From Gordius sp. MW1 (taxonomy: Eukaryota; Nematomorpha; Gordioida; Gordea; Gordiidae), in assembly GCA_964036665.1 (NCBI GenBank), contig OZ038526.1, positions 11,098,001 through 11,162,000 on the forward strand: DNA of 64,000 nucleotides. The letters run 5' to 3'. Both the position numbers and the translations under genes were made by a program. The notes beneath the pieces are model-generated. The model saw nothing but the letters and a program-made list of their open reading frames with translations, was not told where the DNA came from and searched no databases. Below are positions 11,508-31,984 of this stretch, piece after piece (the stretch's first letter is position 1; the number at the start of each line of letters is the position of its first letter).

Positions 11508-14073
11508 TATAAAAATTCAATTCGAACAAAACGCGTTTTCGAAAACTGGTCTAAACTCAGCTGTTACATCAATTTCTTCCAAATAATGGTTTAAAATCAT
11601 CGATAAAAATTATTGATATGGAAGATGTAATCATGGTTAAAACCAGCATTGAGGGGGGGGGGGGTAATAATAATGTAGGGAGGGGCAAAATAAACATTGT
11701 TTAAAATTTTACCCACATTTTTAATAAATTAAACATATCTTTGAATTTAGAGGGGGCAACCGCCACTTTCTGTCCCCCGCCCCTTAGCTACGCCCATGAG
11801 TGTAATTACAGCTATATGTTAATATACAGATTGATAAAATAGTGTAATAATTAACAAATGACAGATCAATAATAAATTAAAATAAAATATCATAAAATAA
11901 TTGTGAATGACATTATCCATTAATAATTATATAGGCGCAGAATGTCTATATAGGGGGGGGGGGGGTAGAGAAGATATTTGCACTGATTGCACGATCTTAT
12001 TTAACATAGGTAAAGCCAATGAACGCACTGTCGGGCCTATCCGGTTCCTAAGACGTATTCGTGAAAATGTGAATTATTATAAAAATAATTAGATTAAGAA
12101 TATTCGTCTTTTAACTAGCAGAATTTGCAAATCAAGCAAGAAAAATTAGTAAAAAATGATAAATCGATAAAAATTTGGAATGTCAAAAAGTTTTATATAC
12201 AAGGATGGCCTAAGTATAAAACCGGCGTTACCAAAGAACTTCAGATGCATTACAAGAAAGTCGTTTACGTAAAAGCATTTTTACATTCATATATATGCAC
12301 TTAAACCCGTGGGATATGGAAGAGAGGGAGAAAAGTCTTGGGCATTACTGTACAAAACATAGAGAGTAAGTGATTTGTTTTCCTTTATATATATTATGTC
12401 TAACTGTTTAGAGGTGTTTTTAATATTTGTCAATCTGTTTTCTTAATCTCAACTCTTAAAAAGGGGGCAAAAACGCTCATTTTTGAACTCATTTATTTCT
12501 AAAACTTGAGATATAGGGACAAAACGAAAAACATAGTCGTGCTCACCACAAAACTCTATAAAATAATCACAACCGTTTTCCGATTATTATTGCCAGGATG
12601 ACATTTTTAGTAAAGGATCATTTGTTCTCTAGCAATTATTATATTTATCAGTTTCACACTCTTTTTTCCGGAACGTGACTCTTTGCTTTACACATTGACG
12701 TCCCCAGGTGTGGGTTTTTGAGCTACAACTACCTCCAATGACAGGTATTTTTTGTTTTTAAAATTTGTTAATATATAATCGAATGTATTACCCACCGTAG
12801 TACCTCACAAATATCTGCACAATTGCGACCACGCGTCCAATTGACCCTGAGATTTTGAGTCGTTAACCTCGGTAGTTAGCAAAATAAATGTAGTCGAGGC
12901 GGTCTTATATATAGATTAATTCGATGCAAATTATAGGATAATTTTTGGTGAAAAATGTCCTGTCCACCTTGGTATAATGGGAAATAACAATTCTGGAAAA
13001 AACGTATCCGAATAAAAAAAAATAATGACTGCTCGTTCACTTTATAAATGTTTATGGTGATAGCCAAAAATAAGGGCGGGGACAAGAAGTTTGATAATTA
13101 TTGAGCAGTGGCGTAGTTAGCCATTTTGCCTTGGGGAAGGGGGGGAGCTTTTATTTTACACTATTAGGAAGGGGTCAAACGCAATTGAAAATTTCCCTCC
13201 CCCCATAAACGTTCGTCAAACTATTTCGCCACTACTTTGTGTATTTTTTTCTTTTAACACTCGCATAAAGTTTTATCTAATTAAGTCCCTGTCTCATATT
13301 CTTCATATGATATAGGGCATAAAATATAAAAAATTTATTGATAAATAAAATATAGTAATGTAGTTGAAAGATTATATCAAGACAAATTTCACAAGGTAAA
13401 TTGTAAGAAAACAAAGTGGAACCGAAATATTGACAAGAAAACTTAAAAAAAAATACTAAAAAACTATACAACTCAATTTTTATAAAAATTTTGTATTGCC
13501 ACAACCCCCAAAAAATCTTGGCCATATATAGAACAAATCTCAATTTTACATATACTATATTGGCATTTTCAGTGCCCAAATCCTCTTTACACCACCAAAA
13601 ATTTAAATGCACTAATAAATTTAGCCGCTAAAATGATCCTTAAATATATTCTGTCAAAATTAAATGAAACAAAATTTTATTTAAATTTTAGAACAGAACA
13701 ACTTAGTGTTTGTGATTGTGTTGATTTTGTTGTGAAAGTTTTGATGCATTAACAATTGTCAGTAAATAAGGAATTTTTTATTATATTAACTTAAAAGCAA
13801 TATGTGCTGCCCAAACTTATAATAAGGTATCAATATCAAAGAGGAAAAAATGATGTGCAAGCCATTTTTTGAATTTCATTGGCTTTATATGTGCTACAAA
13901 AAATATGCAAGAGATGTTAAACAATAAGCATGTGAGATGGGCATAAATTAAATCCAGGATGGGATTTTCGTGAATTTAGTAATATTTTAAAAATGTTATA
14001 AAGTTCAAAAGGAGTTACAAAGGCCAGATTTAAATAATAAAATTAATATAGATAATAGCAGTTCATTACGTCT
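11508..14073. other. intergenic, upstream of PPM; no gene recognised
   Basis: Includes the presumed PPM promoter next to 11507 and two weak members of the GCGTAGCC MITE family (about 11640-11805 and 13104-13240, with G runs). Short open frames here (for example 13277-13612) are rich in Phe, Ile and Tyr, as expected by chance in AT-rich DNA. Confidence 0.5.
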
Positions 14074-14162
14074 CTAACTCGATGTTGCAAATGCATTTAT
14101 AATATCACCCGGGGGAGTAACATCTATTAAATCATGTTCTAAGCTCATTAAAGCTAATGACG

Positions 14163-14325
14163 ATGGGTGTAGCAAAGGAGGGCAGGGAGGGACGGCTTCC
14201 CCCTTCTGAATCCAAAAATGTGTTAAAATTTATTAAATTTAGCTAAAATTTCAAAATAATAATCATTTTGTCCCTCCCTAAATTATTATTGCCCCCCTCT
14301 AATTCCAATGCTGGCTACGGCCATG
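14163..14325. mobile_element. MITE, GGCGTAGCC family, 9-bp target duplication
   Basis: Ends ATGGGTGTAGC and GGCTACGGCCATG, flanked by a perfect 9-bp duplication CTAATGACG (14154-14162 and 14326-14334). A 9-bp duplication is typical of Mutator-like elements. Removing the insert rejoins the hAT pseudogene frame. It has no coding capacity. Confidence 0.85.
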
Positions 14326-14640
14326 CTAATGACGATAACCTATCTTGTCCAATTATGGAACGAAGATAAGTTCTAATCCGTTTTGGCAATGAAAAAAAAT
14401 TTAATTAAAATAATAAATTTTAGAAACACACTTGAGGGTAAAATTTTAATATGTGAAAAAATATCATTGCATTTTATTTTATGGTAAATAATTATAAAAA
14501 TTACATAATTTTTAGCCATTATCATTCGGCATCTTGAAGTTCTAACTCATAATGGTTAATTACTTCTGATAATAGAGATTTATCGCATAAAAAGGGGATA
14601 AAAGGTTTAACAATTAATTTCCGAAAATCTTATGTTTAAT

Positions 14641-14813
14641 CATGCGTAGCCAGGTTTGGGATTAGGGGGGGGGGGGGGCAAAACGCTTAAAAGTTTAATT
14701 AGGGAGGGAGGGGGGGGGGGGTAAACGTAAATTTTTAAGGGTTTTTGCATTGAAATTTTTTTTTCGCCATTTAGGGGGGGGGGGCAGCCGCCGCCCCTGG
14801 CTATGCCCATGTG
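14641..14813. mobile_element. MITE, GGCGTAGCC family, with long G tracts
   Basis: Ends CATGCGTAGCCAGG and CCTGGCTATGCCCATG enclose three runs of 9-12 G. It lies inside the hAT pseudogene. A target duplication is not clear. Confidence 0.65.
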
Positions 14814-15487
14814 TTAAATTCTTCTATTATTCTATAGATGATAGGATAATATAAATCAATTAATGAATCGGTAAATTCAAAAGAGCAAAAAGTGTCATAA
14901 TATTTTGAGTTTTTAATATGTTTCGAAGGTAATAATGAAATATCAAAATTTGAAGATAAATCTTTCGCCTTATTATAAAGAATTTGATGGTGATTATAAA
15001 ATATCATTTAAAGTTATTATAAGGCTATTAAGGGTTAAAAATGCATTTATTAAACAAATATATGGGCTTTGAAACTTGTTCTAAACTTTTTACACAATTT
15101 CAAAAATATATTAATATTATTAAATTCGAATTAAAAGTTTTATATTGGCTCTTAATTAAAAAAATTGCATAAGGGGTTTTTTGCTTGAGGGTGGGGGGCC
15201 CATGGGGCCAGGTTTTGCTCTTGGCTGGAGCTGGGCCACTACGCCCCCCCCCCCCAGCTACGCCACTGTGATTAAGGGATGGAGAAAATTATGAATTAGA
15301 ATATTTAGACAAAAATCAGCCAATATGTATGCTTGATTTTGTTTGTATATTTATTTAATAAGTTCCAAAATATGCACAATGTAAAGGCTAAAAATATGAC
15401 TATCAATGAAAGGACTGGTCCCCTTTTTAATAGAATGTCATGACACGTAAACTATAGCATAGTTAGGAAATTTTTTTAATACATTTG

Positions 15488-16860
15488 AATACTCGCATAG
15501 GCGTAGCCAGGATTGCCTCAAGGGGGGGGGGGTTAAAAAAATCTGATAAATAATACTATTAAACAAAAATTGGTCAAGCTTATATGGCGGAGGCGCTAAT
15601 TAAGGGGGGGGGGGGTATTAATTGTGTGAAAGAAATTCGATTAAACATAAACTAATTCATATAAATTTAATATCTACGATGGGATTTTGGCGAAAAACGC
15701 ATTAATACTATCTTCAGAGACGCAAACAAAGAGATCCTTCCAATTTTTCTGTTTGCGCTAATTAGAACCATTGTTTGAGCTAAATACTTGCATGGGCCTT
15801 TTAGGCTTCTCCCCACCAGTACCAAAATTCCAGCCCCGAGACCGTTAAAATAAAATTATAAGCCCGAGTCCGCCCCGCTAATTTTTTGCAAAGCACAGAT
15901 CCAGCCTTCAACTTCCCAAAAAATTCTTATACATTCTGCGGCTTTTTAATCATTTTTTGGCAATTGTTCAATTTTAATCATGTTTAATTTATTAGTCTCG
16001 AACAGGCTTTTGTTCTCCCAACAAGTGACGTGCCGTTAAATTTTCACTAGTGGCACATGAAGCTGCATATAACCATTTATGATACTTGAAACTATATGCA
16101 AGGTTAATTTTATATAATATACCTATTTTTGTTAATTCACGATCCCCTTATTAAAAAATAAAAACTCTTAGAATCCACTTATTTAAAAATCACGAGTTCT
16201 ATGATTAAATAACTTAATATAGATTTAATTATATTATAAAGTTAAATAAAAATAAAATTTGATATACATCATAAAAACACCATTTCTATATATTAAAGCA
16301 AAAAGGCTTTGCCCCTAATAGCTAGGCCCGTCCAGAGACTGTTTTATTACCATAACGCTCGTCCAAGCCCTGCCCGCAATTTTTAACAAGAGCCCATCCA
16401 TGCCTGGCTTTGGAGATGCCAGCTGTATTAGTTTTAATAGTTAGATATATCATGATCATTAAAAGTAAATTTTAAAAATGAATTTATTAAACCATTAGGA
16501 ATATTAATTTTTAGTTGATTTCACATCAATTTCTACTATAGAATTAGCACGCACAATTTCTAAAGAAATAGATTTTAAAGTATGTTTGAAAATGAAGCAT
16601 GCATGAATGAAATGCGAAACGCTTTGTAAAATTATAATTAAAATGTATTAGCTTGTATCAGCATCTTCCTCGTTTATTTTAGAGGTTGAGGTAGTTTTTT
16701 AGACAAATAATTAAATTTCTTATTTTAAAGCACGGACTAGAGACAGAAAATTATTGTATAAATAATGTTAGAATTAGTAAATTTCATCAAAAATTTAAAA
16801 TCAAATTAATTAACATAATTTATTATTTCTATATGCGCAACACTAACAAGAGTCCTATAA
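15488..16860 (+). repeat. dispersed repeat G, copy 1
   Basis: Begins GCGTAGCCAGGATTGCCTCA followed by G runs. It matches 38873-39496 over its first about 400 bp (landmarks TTTAGGCTT, GAGACGCAAA) and again over 16640-16860 (GTATCAGCATCTTCCTC, CTATATGCGCAACAC). About 750 bp in the middle is absent from the other copy. I see no coding sequence. It is probably a non-autonomous DNA transposon. Confidence 0.6.
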
Positions 16861-18258
16861 ATATCATCGAATTTTTCCGTATAATTTGAAAATATATTCA
16901 ATTTTTTTGTCTATGGGGATGGGGGGGGGGGGGGTTCCTCTTCCCTGCGTTACTGAATACTCTTTAGATATTTTTGACTTGAGATAACAAACCAAGTAAA
17001 ATGTTATTTACTTCGAGGTTTTTAAAACTTTCTATAAAATTATAGCGCCATCTAAATTCATTAGATTAGAAACATTCATTTTACGGTGGCGGTCGTTAAA
17101 GTACTATAGTGGTTAAAAAATCTTCAAATGTATGGTTTTACCTTCAAAGTTTAAAATTTAAATATTCATCAAATTTCATGCAGATTTAGTGAAAAAGCTA
17201 AGAAAAATATAGCAAATTGCAGTATCATTAGTGTAATCTTTGAGTTTAGTTAAATTGTATAATTCTAATACTAATTAAAAAAACCGAGGAAATACATATT
17301 CCTAAAAAAGTTTTTTGCTAAAATCTCAAAATTCAATCTTAAATTTTATCACATATTATTATTAGTTATAAAACGCTACCCATTCTTGTTATTATGGCAG
17401 TTTATTTAAAAAAGAGAAATTGTGTGTATTAATATTTACAATTTTAATTTGTTCATATTAATTAATTAAATTTTGATTTAAATATATTTTAGGATCTAAA
17501 ACTTAACCTTTGAAAAGCACAATCAATAAGGGTAGCTTAGAATTTATCAAATGTTATTATTAAACTGACATAAATAGAGAGATGTGATGTGCATAACGGT
17601 AAAGTATCGCCATTCAACGCCAAAATCGAATACGATATAATTTAGGTGGTGTGTATGCAAACGATGCGAATTAACAATTTTCTAGCGAGGGGAGAATATT
17701 TTTGAAAATCGATCCGATCTTCCACGTATGGTTAATAACTAAATTTATCGACGACATTTTTTATAAAAATAGTTGTATCAAAATTTAGTTATTACGATCC
17801 ACAGCGTACATAAAATATGATAAGCGTGTTGCGTTTAAAAAGTTTGCTAATTTATCTCCGAAATTCAGATGGCGTTGTGGCGATGTAAAATAATAAAAGG
17901 GTATAAAAATTATGATTTTTATCAAAAAGAAATAAAATTATATAACTTCAAACTGGAATCATCATCATCTAAAAGGTGAAATATAATATAATGCGAAAAA
18001 TCACTAACAATAAATTTTGGATAAAGGTTTTGTAATTTTTCAACTGATGATTCTAGGATACACAAAGGAATGAAAGCAAAAAAACATGGTTTTTTAATCG
18101 TTTAAGGGTAAAACAAATGTTAATAAAATAACATATAAGAAGGCATAAAGAATAAGCTATATGTAAACCAATAATGAAGCAACAAAACTTTGAAGTATAA
18201 ATTCTTTGCGATTTTTAAAATGCCCCTATAAAAATAAAGTAACATACATGTAAAACTT
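16861..18258. other. AT-rich intergenic and DDX3 3' flank
   Basis: No gene or clear repeat recognised. One 14-bp G run lies at about 16920. The end next to 18259 is the presumed 3' UTR of DDX3. Confidence 0.45.
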
Positions 18259-25425
<7,167 letters not shown>

Positions 25426-26920
25426 CTTGAAATAAAAAATTTAGAAAAATAAATCTTGTTTGGAAAATGAACGGGGAACAGTATTTAATGAGAAAATTAT
25501 AATATACTATAATGACTCCCCTTTGTTGAATAAGCACACTAATAATATGTTCAAAAATTATTTTAATAGTATTCTCAGATTTGTAAGCTCTCTTTATAAA
25601 CTTGAATTAAAGAGGGTTGATAATACTAATTTAAAAAAATTAAATAATCATATCCTAAACTAATGGTTTGTTGAAGAAATATTCTTTTAAACGCATTTAT
25701 AGTTTAATCATAAAAAATTAATGGCTTAGAATTACTCGACCTGAGGCAAATGTTTTCAACCCAAACGTAAAATTAGCCTAGTATTCTATACAATCTAATT
25801 AATTTTTAATAAAGGTATATTTGATAAATATTACGAAATTTGACGACAATATAAAATAAATACATAAAACTAAATGCCTCTAAAAATAAACTATTTATAT
25901 AAAAACATCGAAGTGATTTTTCAGAATTCGCCAAGGATTCGGGAACGATTCAAAATTGTGTTTGGTTATAATTACCAAGTCATTGCTTTAGTAGAAAGGG
26001 TATCGAATGCTTAGATGGGGAGAACGTCTTCCCAAAAGTTATGTCTGTTTTACCAAAGATGCCCAAACACAAAATGACCAATGGAATAAAAATGTTTGAG
26101 TTTAAAAGGACCTAGCATTTGTTTTCTCGCCCCTCGGGACAACTAAAAATCATTGTTGTTGTTAAAAGGGGCATATTGATCAATACCAATGAAGTCCCAT
26201 TTAAAGTAACGCTCATTGCTCTATGTGACAAAGAAGATTCATTAGGGCTTATAAGTCCCTCCAAGGAGGGGTCAGATGGCTCTATGATGGAAGAGATTTT
26301 TGCCATCTTAAGAGCGCTTTGAATTAAGGTATTGTCCTTATTGACTCTAACATTTTTAAGTTTGTTTGTCAGGTAGTACAAGAGATACCTGGGATGTTCA
26401 TCAACGAGTAGATTGCGGGCAATTAAATGGCTTCAAAAAATCACCTTTTATCTGAAAGCTATATAATACAAGAGTTCCAAGTCGTTCAGAGTCATCCCTG
26501 AGAGACAGCTTGGGTAAGCTTCTAGCCATTAGTGACCTTAGCCGTCAAACAAAAACTACATTAAATTAGAACACTGAAGTCAACGGAGCGCAACACTCCA
26601 GCATCCCAATCCGTTTGTCGTAAGATTTGTGGCAAAGGTGTTTCGGGATCAGGGCCTTGCAAATTTACTCGAGCCGAGCCTGGCCCGAGCCGAAAAGTTT
26701 TTTACTCGTGCTCGACCCGAGCTCAAGTCCGGCCCGACTTTTTTGTAAATTTGTAAAAAAAAATTATTCAGAATACCTACCTGCATCATATATACGGCTT
26801 AAGAAAAACATTTATGAAGCCTCAACCCTTGCGTTAGGATGACAGTTGGAGGCTTTATTTTTTTGGGGTTCAAATTGGTTTAAATCAAGTATTTGCTTTA
26901 AGTCTATTTTTATTTAATAT
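25426..26920. other. intergenic upstream of DDX3; possible decayed element at 25.9-26.6 kb
   Basis: DDX3 starts at 25425, so the promoter should be near here. From 25960 to 26620 base composition is richer in GC and short frames on both strands look protein-like, suggesting a decayed mobile element, but I could not assign a family. At 26655-26740 a CCGAGCC/GGCCCGA-rich simple repeat occurs. Confidence 0.4.
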
Positions 26921-26924
26921 AATT

Positions 26925-27808
26925 ATGGACACGATAACGAGTGCCATTCAAAAGCCATCGCCATGATGTATGCTATGTGCTGATGATTTAGTACTATGCG
27001 AGGAAACAAAGAAGAAAGTATTCGAAGAAGCCAAAAAGTGGTCAAAGCGCTTAGCTGGATATGGTTTAAAGGTCAACGATCGAAAAGCGGTATACATGGA
27101 TGAACGTTACAGGCAGGCTATCGCTGGATGACCATCTAAAGTACCCAAAAGTGGACAGGTTTACACACCTCGGCTCAATGCTACATTAAGAGGCAGGTTG
27201 CGCAACAGAAGTCAATCCCTGGATTCAAAAACTATCGCTTATATGACGAAGTCGGTGTTATGTGCGACATGAAAATGACAATATGGTTAAAGAGCAAAGC
27301 TTACAAATCCATCGTAAGAGCGGTGTTACTGTATGGAAGATAAACATGAGCCTTACAACCACGGAAGGAAAGCTATTGCAAGCCACAGAAATGAGAATGA
27401 TACGGTGGAGCTTGGGGTATGCTAAGCTAGACCTTATGACGAATGACTTTCTCATGACAAAAATGGGTGCGGGAGATCTTAAAATAGACAAATACCGATC
27501 CATTGCTCAATCTAAAAGTTTTATTCCAATAGTAGCTTCCTGTTCCGCTACTTTTGGCAAGAAAGCATTAGTGTTCTTAAAATCGATAGGAAACAGATCC
27601 CCCAAAGCTAAATATTCACCCAGCTTTATTTTACGCCAAAAAATCGGCATTTTGATAGCTTAATATAATTACAAATCTTTATCTGACACATGGCCCGTGT
27701 TGGCTATTGACGAATCTGATGAATAAATTTTTATTTATAATATTATTTTATGCCCGTTTATTGTATTTTCTTTGTAACAATTTTACCTAATAAAAGCCTT
27801 AAAAAAAA
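26925..27808 (+). pseudogene. decayed RTE-like LINE, reverse transcriptase C-terminal part
   Basis: Fragments of a non-LTR reverse transcriptase in changing frames: CADDLVLCEETKKKVFEEAK (the ADD catalytic motif), GLKVNDRKAVYMD, then YGR/LYG and TTEGKLLQATEMRMIRWSLG, which match the 3' part of RTE-like polyproteins. Many frameshifts and stops are present. The sequence ends in AATAAAAGCC plus an A run near 27808, as expected for a LINE 3' end. The same family recurs at 31985-33640. Confidence 0.75.
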
Positions 27809-28457
27809 GACTCTCGTCCCGTCTCGTCTCGCGTTAAAAAAATCTCGGTCTCGTCTCGATGAGAATTCTCGACATGCCTCGACATAAAAAAAATTTTACT
27901 ATATAAATTTTTTTCTCAATTTTTTTATAATTATTAAAGAAATTAAAAAATTATTATGGCGAACCTTTATTAATCTTTATGAACATGTTAATTTATCGCT
28001 TGTGCACTATTTTACTCTATTATCCGTTTTTAAATTTTACATCTGTTTTTATAATGTTTATATCTTCAAACAAAATTAGATAATATAAAACATGCTATTA
28101 TTACAATTTCCCACTACAACAAATTGTATAAAGTTATTTACCACTAAATAAAAATAACAGTTTCTATAATATGGGTTCATTTTAAAATAATATCATTAAA
28201 TTTATAAAGCTATCCTGTAAATTACATACAAAAAATTTCGTAATTTAAAATTTTAGACTTTTAAATTGTGGGTTTACCGATATTTAACTTAATTGCTTAT
28301 TTGAAATGGCTGGGACCCTTGTTTAGCATCGACAACAAGGGAACCCTCTATATCTATGTTTAAAGCATTTGGTACAACTCTTATCGATTTGTTTTTACAG
28401 AATTTTTTGTATTTTGATTATTATTTTATTATCTTTATAACCACAAAGGTGCGTCTG

Positions 28458-28743
28458 CAGGCGCGTAGCCAAGGGGGCGGAAAGCGGGACTTTTCGTTCC
28501 CCTTGGCCATAATTTAAAATTTTTATTTTATTAATAACTTATTTAAATAGGTTCAATTATTATATAAAAGCATAGTAAATGCTCTGATTGCTGACGAGAA
28601 GAGATTTTTCTAAAGCTGGTTATATAGTGCTTTGAAGTTTCGTATATATTAAGCAAAGTTTATTTTTGTTAGATTATAAATAAAAGCGTCGAAAATTTTT
28701 TGAATTTTTTCTCTCCCTTGAGAAAATCCTGGCCACGCGCCTG
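28458..28743. mobile_element. MITE, CAGGCGCGTAGCCA family
   Basis: Inverted ends CAGGCGCGTAGCCA and TGGCCACGCGCCTG, 286 bp, with imperfect 8-bp flanks TGCGTCTG/TACGTGTG. CAG ends and an 8-bp duplication point to hAT, as in the copy at 63214-63370. It is distinct from the 9-bp family that shares the same GTAGCCA core. Confidence 0.7.
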
Positions 28744-28999
28744 TACGTGTGGATACTTCTCATCACTATTCATAACATAAATTATTAGTTGCACACATTA
28801 CAGAATGTAACAAAACTAATAAAAGTAGCATTGTTACTGAATTAGTAACACAATAAATAGGTTCACATGAATTGTACATATCTAATTTCATTATAAATAA
28901 TTATACATTCATAAAGTAAATGATTATTATTGTGTAAAATCATATAAAATTATGTCCCAAAATATTTACTTTTACCATTTTTAAAATTTCGCCATTAAC

Positions 29000-29300
<301 letters not shown>

Positions 29301-30429
29301 ATAAAGCTTAGGCATATAACTATTATTCTTTTGCAATTTTTCAACATGTTAGAATACACCTGCCAAGTTTACTATTATGATATGAAAGGTAATGTATATG
29401 GCAAAACAAATGAATAGTGTGATTTGTCGCTTAAACATTTCAGAGGTGTGTCGTGAGATTTCAATCAGTAATCTTCGCAGACTTAGGGATGAATTATTGT
29501 CTTTTCAAATAGTAAAAAATTTAGCAGGCACAGAAATATCAGGGGGGCTCAAAAAATCCTTAAATATTTTAGCCAAATTTATATAAGTATACTTTGTTTA
29601 ATTAACTATTCAAATCATCACATAAAACAGGATGATGTAATTGTTGCTAAATTTAAAGATGTAATATTAACTACTTTTTCAACATTCATGTTTGTTTGTT
29701 CATATTATATTAATGCTCAGGATATATAAGTAATAAATATATTGATTAATAATTCACAAGCCCTAAAGGCCACTTATATTTCAAATTTTACGCGGATACA
29801 CATTTAACATTAATGAAACTTGTGTGTTTAAAAGTATCCCATACTAATGATATTAATTAAAATTTAACTCCTATATGTGAATCATTAAAATGGAAATATA
29901 AACTAAGTTTAAGATGGTCAAAAAAGAAATCTTAAGCCGAGTTTTCGAATAGAAAATCTTGTCTCGTCGCGAGGTCAATATTCTCGTCTCGTCTCGGCTT
30001 TTTGAGATGAGACCGAAATTTTTCGCATTACTATACTTATCATCGACAACGCAAACTCAATCAACAGATGCAATACAGGCTGAAGATCCAAAGAAAGTGA
30101 CATGTAAACGTAGACATGTTTATTGACCGAAAAAACTTCGCGAATATTTTACATGATTTTCAATATTTTTATTATTCTATTTTTTTTATATAGTTTGTTA
30201 CCCTTAATAAAACTGGAAGGGGAGTATTTGTGATGGCGTTAGTTATACGACAGCATTGACGGCATTTACACGTGACATGTTAGGTCAGTATAGGTGGCAT
30301 CAATCAATTCTCACGGGCACGATGTTTAATGTAAAGAAATAACTTCGTTACACGCTATGACGTCAATCGACTCCGTCTTCCTAGATGACATTATTTACCT
30401 CTTCTTAGAAGGAATCGTTCAATAAATAA

Positions 30430-31640
30430 AACTCGGGCCTTCGGCCCTCGTGGGAAGGGGGAGGGGGAAGGGAAGGGGGGAAGGGAAGAGGGGAAGGGAA
30501 GGGAAGGGCGAATCTTCTATACTCTGTATAAAAGTAGCATAATTGCTATGCAATTTATGGGCGAGAAAGGTGGGAAGGGGCAAGAATGCCTATAGGGGGG
30601 GGGGGGGGTATTAAATGCAAAATGATTAGTTAATTATTTATACAAAAAGAGTCGAAAAAACGAAAAAAAACTTCGTTTCACAGTTTGGCCAATGGTCATT
30701 TTTTCATTGGTCAGGAGCCAGGATACGGTAAAAGTGGATATAAATTCATAAAGGTCAAAAAAAAACGAAAAAAAAATTTTCGATTCACATTTTGGCCAAT
30801 GATCATTTTTTTCCATTGGTCAGCAGCCAGGACACGGTAAATTCATAAGAGGCAAAAAAACGAAAAAATTCACGTTTTGGCTAATGGTCATTTTTTTCCA
30901 TTGGTCAGCAGCCAACGGACGGCCAAAAAGCCATATTATCAATGGTATTAACAAGAACAATCATAATAGTCAAAAAAACGAAAAAAAAAATTTCGATTCA
31001 CATTTAAGCCAATGGTCATTTTTTTCATTGGTCAGCACCCAACGGACGGCCAAATAGTCTTATTATCAATGGTAGTAACAAGAACAATCATAATAGTCAA
31101 AAAAACGAAAAAAAAAATTTCGATTCACATTTAAGCCAATGGTCATTTCATTCCATTGGTCAGCAGCCAACGGACGGCCAAAAAGTCGTATTATCAATGG
31201 TATTAACAAGAACAATATAGTAATTTAAACAAAAAAAATTAAAAAAAAATTTGGCCTCTCTGGGATTCTAACCCACATCAAGAGAGGCATAGGCTTTTGT
31301 AGGGGGGGGGGGCACAGGGACCCATATCAGTAGAGGCATAGGCTCTGCTAGGGGAGGGCATAGGGTAATTGTCAATGTTAGCCAAAAAAACGAAAAAAAT
31401 AATTTCGATTCACGTTTTGGCCAATGGTCATTTTTTTCCATTGGTCAGAAGCCAGCGGACGGCCAAAAAGTCATAATAGCAATGGTAGTAACAGGAACAA
31501 TCATAATAGTCAAAAAAAAACGAAAAAAACTTGGATTCACATTTTGGCCCATAGTCATTTTTTTCATTGGTCAGCACCCAACGGACGGCCAAATAGTCTT
31601 ATTATCAATGGTAGTAACAAGAACAATCATAAGAGTAAAA
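30430..31640 (+). repeat. hairpin-unit array, left arm (about 7 units)
   Basis: Starts with a module rich in GGGAAGGGG followed by TTGCTATGCAATTTATGGGC. About seven copies of a unit of roughly 85-130 bp follow. The unit core is GGCCAATGGTCA, a T run, CCATTGGTCAG, then CAACGGACGGCCAAAAAGTC and ACGAAAAAAA. Unit cores lie near 30690, 30795, 30878, 31010, 31135, 31420 and 31543. CCAATGG..CCATTGG can form a short hairpin. The same units occur in inverse orientation at 34290-37690. Confidence 0.8.
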
Positions 31641-31984
31641 AAACCCGGGATTCGAACCCAAAAACTAGGCAATTATTAATAAAAGTATAAACAGCGTGAC
31701 AAGACATTCGGTGCAAGACAACACATTCGGTGCAAGACAAGACATTCGGTGCGTACGAACAGCGTGACAAACAAAATGGAAAGTGAGCCCATAAATTGCA
31801 TAGCAATTAATATCGATTTTTTAAGAATCTTTATTCCTTACCATTTTACCCCTATAAACTCAAGCACTCGTAATTGTAATCACTTCGGATTTATCGTTAA
31901 TATGTTATTGATATTTACGCCTTATATTTGGTATAACAATATTTGTCTTCTAATCAATAATAACCACGCGTTATTATAGTTAGA

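Larger units (their letters stand above)
14074..15007 (-). pseudogene. hAT transposase pseudogene split by two MITEs
   Basis: Three blocks of a hAT transposase of the ZMYM1/TTF-type group read in order on the minus strand. Block 1 (15007-14826) contains NKAKDLSSNFDISLLPSK and a segment ending RIIEEFN. Block 2 (about 14640-14530) ends NHYELELQDAE then stop. Block 3 (about 14390-14074) contains LRSIIGQDRLSSLALMSLEH, the classical hAT C-terminal dimerisation region, and ends in a stop at 14074. Blocks 1 and 2 are separated by a MITE at 14641-14813, and block 3 is interrupted by a MITE at 14163-14325. Frame changes and stops between blocks show that it is dead. Nothing convincing was seen upstream of 15007. 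Confidence 0.6.

Noticed and set aside
13277..13612. 111-codon open frame on the minus strand
   Set aside because: Rich in Phe, Ile, Tyr and Lys with no motif; expected by chance in AT-rich DNA.
26112..26381. 89-codon minus-strand frame
   Set aside because: Looks somewhat protein-like but matches no family I can name, and the other strand is equally open; left as a possible decayed element.
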